DNA of 64,000 bases from Parasphingorhabdus flavimaris. Lineage in GTDB: Bacteria > Pseudomonadota > Alphaproteobacteria > Sphingomonadales > Sphingomonadaceae. Shown here in pieces: positions 62,129 to 64,000 of this stretch (positions are counted from its first letter, which is position 1; every line of letters starts with the position of its first letter). A program made the translations under genes and the position numbers. The notes under the pieces were generated by a model that was not told where the DNA came from, did no database searches, and worked only from the letters and a program-made list of their open reading frames with translations. Location: positions 1 through 64,000 of the forward strand of contig NZ_JABWMH010000002.1 in the NCBI RefSeq assembly GCF_013371215.1. The letters run 5' to 3'.

Positions 62129-63268
62129 GTGAGCGGACAAATGAAGGATATTTCCGAAGCTGTAGAGGGCGACAATGAACCGGCTGCGGGATCGCGTTCC
62201 AACAGGAAACTACGCCTGTTCATCCTCGCGGCGGTGATCGTGGCCGTTCTTGCAGGTGCCTGGTGGTATTATCGTTATGTTACCTACGGGCAATACATGC
62301 AGTCAACCGACAATGCCTACGTTGCAGCGGACAGTGTGGTGGTCTCTTCCAAGGTGGCCGGATACGTCGATGCGGTGCTGGTTTCGGAAAACCAACAGGT
62401 TGCCCGCGGCGAAGCACTGGTCCAGCTCGACCTGCGTGATTACCGCGCCCAAGCCGCTCAGGCACGCGCCCAGATCGCGGCCACGGTGGCCGGTGCCGAC
62501 ACGATCCGCTCGCAGGTGAGCGAACAGAACGCCGCGATCCGCCAGGCGCGCGCGCAATTGGCCGTCGCGCGCGCGACGCTAGACCTTGCCAACAAACAGG
62601 TGAACCGCTATCGCCCGCTCGCCGCCAGCGGGGCGGAACCGCGCGAAAAACTCGACCAGTACGTGACACAAGCGCAGCAGGCTCGGGCCGAACTTGCCTC
62701 CGCGCAGGCTGCGGTCGCGGCCGCCACAGGGCGCCGCGCCACGTTGTTTGAGCAGATCGAGCAGACCCGGGCACAGGCCGATGCTGCTCGCGCGCAGCTC
62801 GATGTTGCCGACCTCAATGTCTCTTCGACCCGGCTGGAAGCGAGCAGGGCAGGGCGCATTGGTGACCTGTCGGTCCGGGTCGGGCAGTTCGTCCAGCCCG
62901 GCCAGCGGCTCATGACTCTGGTGCCGGTGAGCCAGATCTACGTTACCGCCAATTTCAAGGAAACGCAGGTCGGTCTCGTGCGACCGGGTCAGCCGGTCAG
63001 ACTCGAAGTGGATGCATTGCCAGATGGCAAGATTGCTGGAACGGTGGACAGCATCTCGCCCGGAACCGGGGCCGAATTTTCGATTTTGCCACCAGAAAAC
63101 GCGACCGGGAACTTCACCAAGATCGTCCAGCGTATCCCGGTCCGCATATCCATCGACGCAGCACCCGAAGTGCGCCGCCTGCTCGTGCCCGGCATGTCGG
63201 TCGTCGCTACCATCGACACCCGCGGTGCCGTCGGCGAACTCGAAGAGATTTCGAGCGCTGCCGAATGA
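62129..63268 (+). CDS. emrA: EmrA-like membrane fusion protein (HlyD family)
   Basis: A 379-residue periplasmic adaptor. One N-terminal transmembrane helix (LRLFILAAVIVAVLAGAWWY, about 29-48), a lipoyl-like half with STDNAYVAADSVVVSSKVAG, a long Ala/Gln-rich coiled coil (about 100-220) and a beta-barrel with GRIGDLSVRVGQFVQPGQRL. It links an inner-membrane MFS pump to an outer-membrane channel. GTG 62129 is used; ATG 62141 is possible. It overlaps emrB by 4 bp. Confidence 0.92.
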   Translation: MSGQMKDISEAVEGDNEPAAGSRSNRKLRLFILAAVIVAVLAGAWWYYRYVTYGQYMQSTDNAYVAADSVVVSSKVAGYVDAVLVSENQQVARGEALVQLDLRDYRAQAAQARAQIAATVAGADTIRSQVSEQNAAIRQARAQLAVARATLDLANKQVNRYRPLAASGAEPREKLDQYVTQAQQARAELASAQAAVAAATGRRATLFEQIEQTRAQADAARAQLDVADLNVSSTRLEASRAGRIGDLSVRVGQFVQPGQRLMTLVPVSQIYVTANFKETQVGLVRPGQPVRLEVDALPDGKIAGTVDSISPGTGAEFSILPPENATGNFTKIVQRIPVRISIDAAPEVRRLLVPGMSVVATIDTRGAVGELEEISSAAE

Positions 63269-64000
63269 CCGAGGCAGCGCCTGCCCAAGCTGGCCCGACC
63301 GGTGCTCCAACCAAGCCGCAGAATGCCGACGTCACTGCCTGGGTCGCGGTGGTGGCGGGCGCGCTCGGCGCTATGCTGGCGACCTTGGACATCTCAATCG
63401 TCAATTCCGCGCTTCCCGTCATTCAGGGCGAAATCGGGGCGACCGGTACCGAGGGCACCTGGATCGCTACCTCCTTTCTCGTCGCCGAGATTGTCGTCAT
63501 CCCGCTCAGCGCCTGGCTGGAGCGCCTGTTTGGCTTGCGTACGCTGCTCATCATCGCCGTGACTGCGTTTACAGGCTTCTCGATACTATGCGGGATCGCG
63601 ACCGATCTGACGACTATGATTATCGGTCGTACAGGTCAGGGATTTATGGGCGGCGTACTGATTCCGACTGCGATGACGATCGTGGCGAAGCGGCTGCCTC
63701 CCCACCAGCAACCCATCGGTATGGCGCTGTTCGGCATGACCGTCGTCTTAGGTCCGGTCATGGGGCCGCTGATCGGCGGATGGTTGACTGAGAATCTTAG
63801 TTGGCACTACGCCTTCTTTGTCAATGTCCCGGTCTGCGCGACCCTCCTCTTGCTCCTATTCGTAGGTTTGCCACACGAAAAGCCGAACTGGGAATATCTG
63901 ACCCAGGCAGACTGGGCCGGTATCCTTGGCATGATTCTCGGGCTTGGTGGACTGACGGTCGTGCTGGAGGAAGGCCACCGCGAGGAATGGTTCGATTCCT
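63265..64000 (+). CDS. emrB: EmrB-like drug/toxic-compound exporter (DHA2 family), partial
   Basis: The first 245 residues of a 14-helix MFS transporter. Visible are TWIATSFLVAEIVVIPLSAW (helix 2), FGLRTLLIIAVTAFTGFSIL, the motif-C region VVLGPVMGPLIGGWLTE and WHYAFFVNVPV, all typical of EmrB/QacA proteins. Start overlaps emrA by 4 bp. The gene continues beyond the window. Export of toxic intermediates or solvents is a reasonable role near catabolic genes. Confidence 0.92.
   Translation, partial: MTEAAPAQAGPTGAPTKPQNADVTAWVAVVAGALGAMLATLDISIVNSALPVIQGEIGATGTEGTWIATSFLVAEIVVIPLSAWLERLFGLRTLLIIAVTAFTGFSILCGIATDLTTMIIGRTGQGFMGGVLIPTAMTIVAKRLPPHQQPIGMALFGMTVVLGPVMGPLIGGWLTENLSWHYAFFVNVPVCATLLLLLFVGLPHEKPNWEYLTQADWAGILGMILGLGGLTVVLEEGHREEWFDS

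Overview
The window looks like accessory DNA (plasmid or catabolic island) of a sphingomonad-type alphaproteobacterium. The evidence is three large TonB-dependent receptors, two alphaproteobacterial-type SOS boxes (GTTC-N7-GTTC), a carbazole/biphenyl-type meta-cleavage gene set and a dense, mixed load of insertion sequences. No replication, conjugation, rRNA or tRNA genes were seen. Assignments come from reading motifs and from remembered family sequences, not from searches.

Layout. 1-2.2 kb: IS wreckage, two SOS boxes in front of a small ORF and a HTH/AlpA gene pair. 2.2-11.8 kb (minus strand): a collinear Pseudomonas OCT-type n-alkane cluster alkB-alkG-alkH-alkJ-alkL-alkS-alkT, lacking alkF and alkK. 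12.4-14.3 kb: a double-hotdog thioesterase, a truncated IS5-type transposase and two coupled small ORFs. 14.5-32.2 kb: an aromatic meta-cleavage region. It holds a TetR regulator, a TonB receptor, an acyl-CoA ligase, a ring-fission-product hydrolase, a cis-diol dehydrogenase, an IclR regulator, hydratase/acetaldehyde dehydrogenase/aldolase, a decayed ligase, a quinone oxidoreductase, a two-subunit LigAB-type extradiol dioxygenase, a two-subunit Rieske dioxygenase and its reductase. An 18-bp palindrome recurs at three promoters here. 32.6-45.8 kb: insertion sequences (IS256, IS701, IS4/Tn5-like, IS21, an IS481-like remnant) around two more TonB receptors and a recR fragment. 45.9-56.2 kb (minus strand): a tightly packed operon of an NMO-like flavoprotein, COQ4-like protein, thiolase-like protein, DUF35 protein, two acyl-CoA dehydrogenases, acyl-CoA ligase, Baeyer-Villiger monooxygenase and alpha/beta hydrolase. 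56.2-58.8 kb: a FadR-type regulator divergent from a CYP153 P450 and its [2Fe-2S] ferredoxin. 58.8-62 kb: decayed acyl-CoA dehydrogenase, NUDIX and UbiB/ABC1 genes. 62.1-64 kb: an EmrA/EmrB-type efflux pair, the second cut by the window end.

How it fits together. The alk genes should oxidise medium-chain n-alkanes to fatty acids: AlkB with AlkG and AlkT, then AlkJ and AlkH, with AlkL for uptake and AlkS for control. The aromatic region encodes ring dihydroxylation, rearomatisation, ring fission, hydrolysis of the fission product and conversion of 2-hydroxypenta-2,4-dienoate to pyruvate and acetyl-CoA. The CYP153/BVMO operon has all the marks of a pathway that oxidises a hydrophobic, probably branched or alicyclic compound through CoA thioesters and an ester or lactone. 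Its substrate cannot be read from the sequence, and it is the best candidate here for an undescribed system. IS21 is the only insertion sequence that looks intact; several others and at least five metabolic or regulatory genes are decayed, so the region has been repeatedly rearranged.
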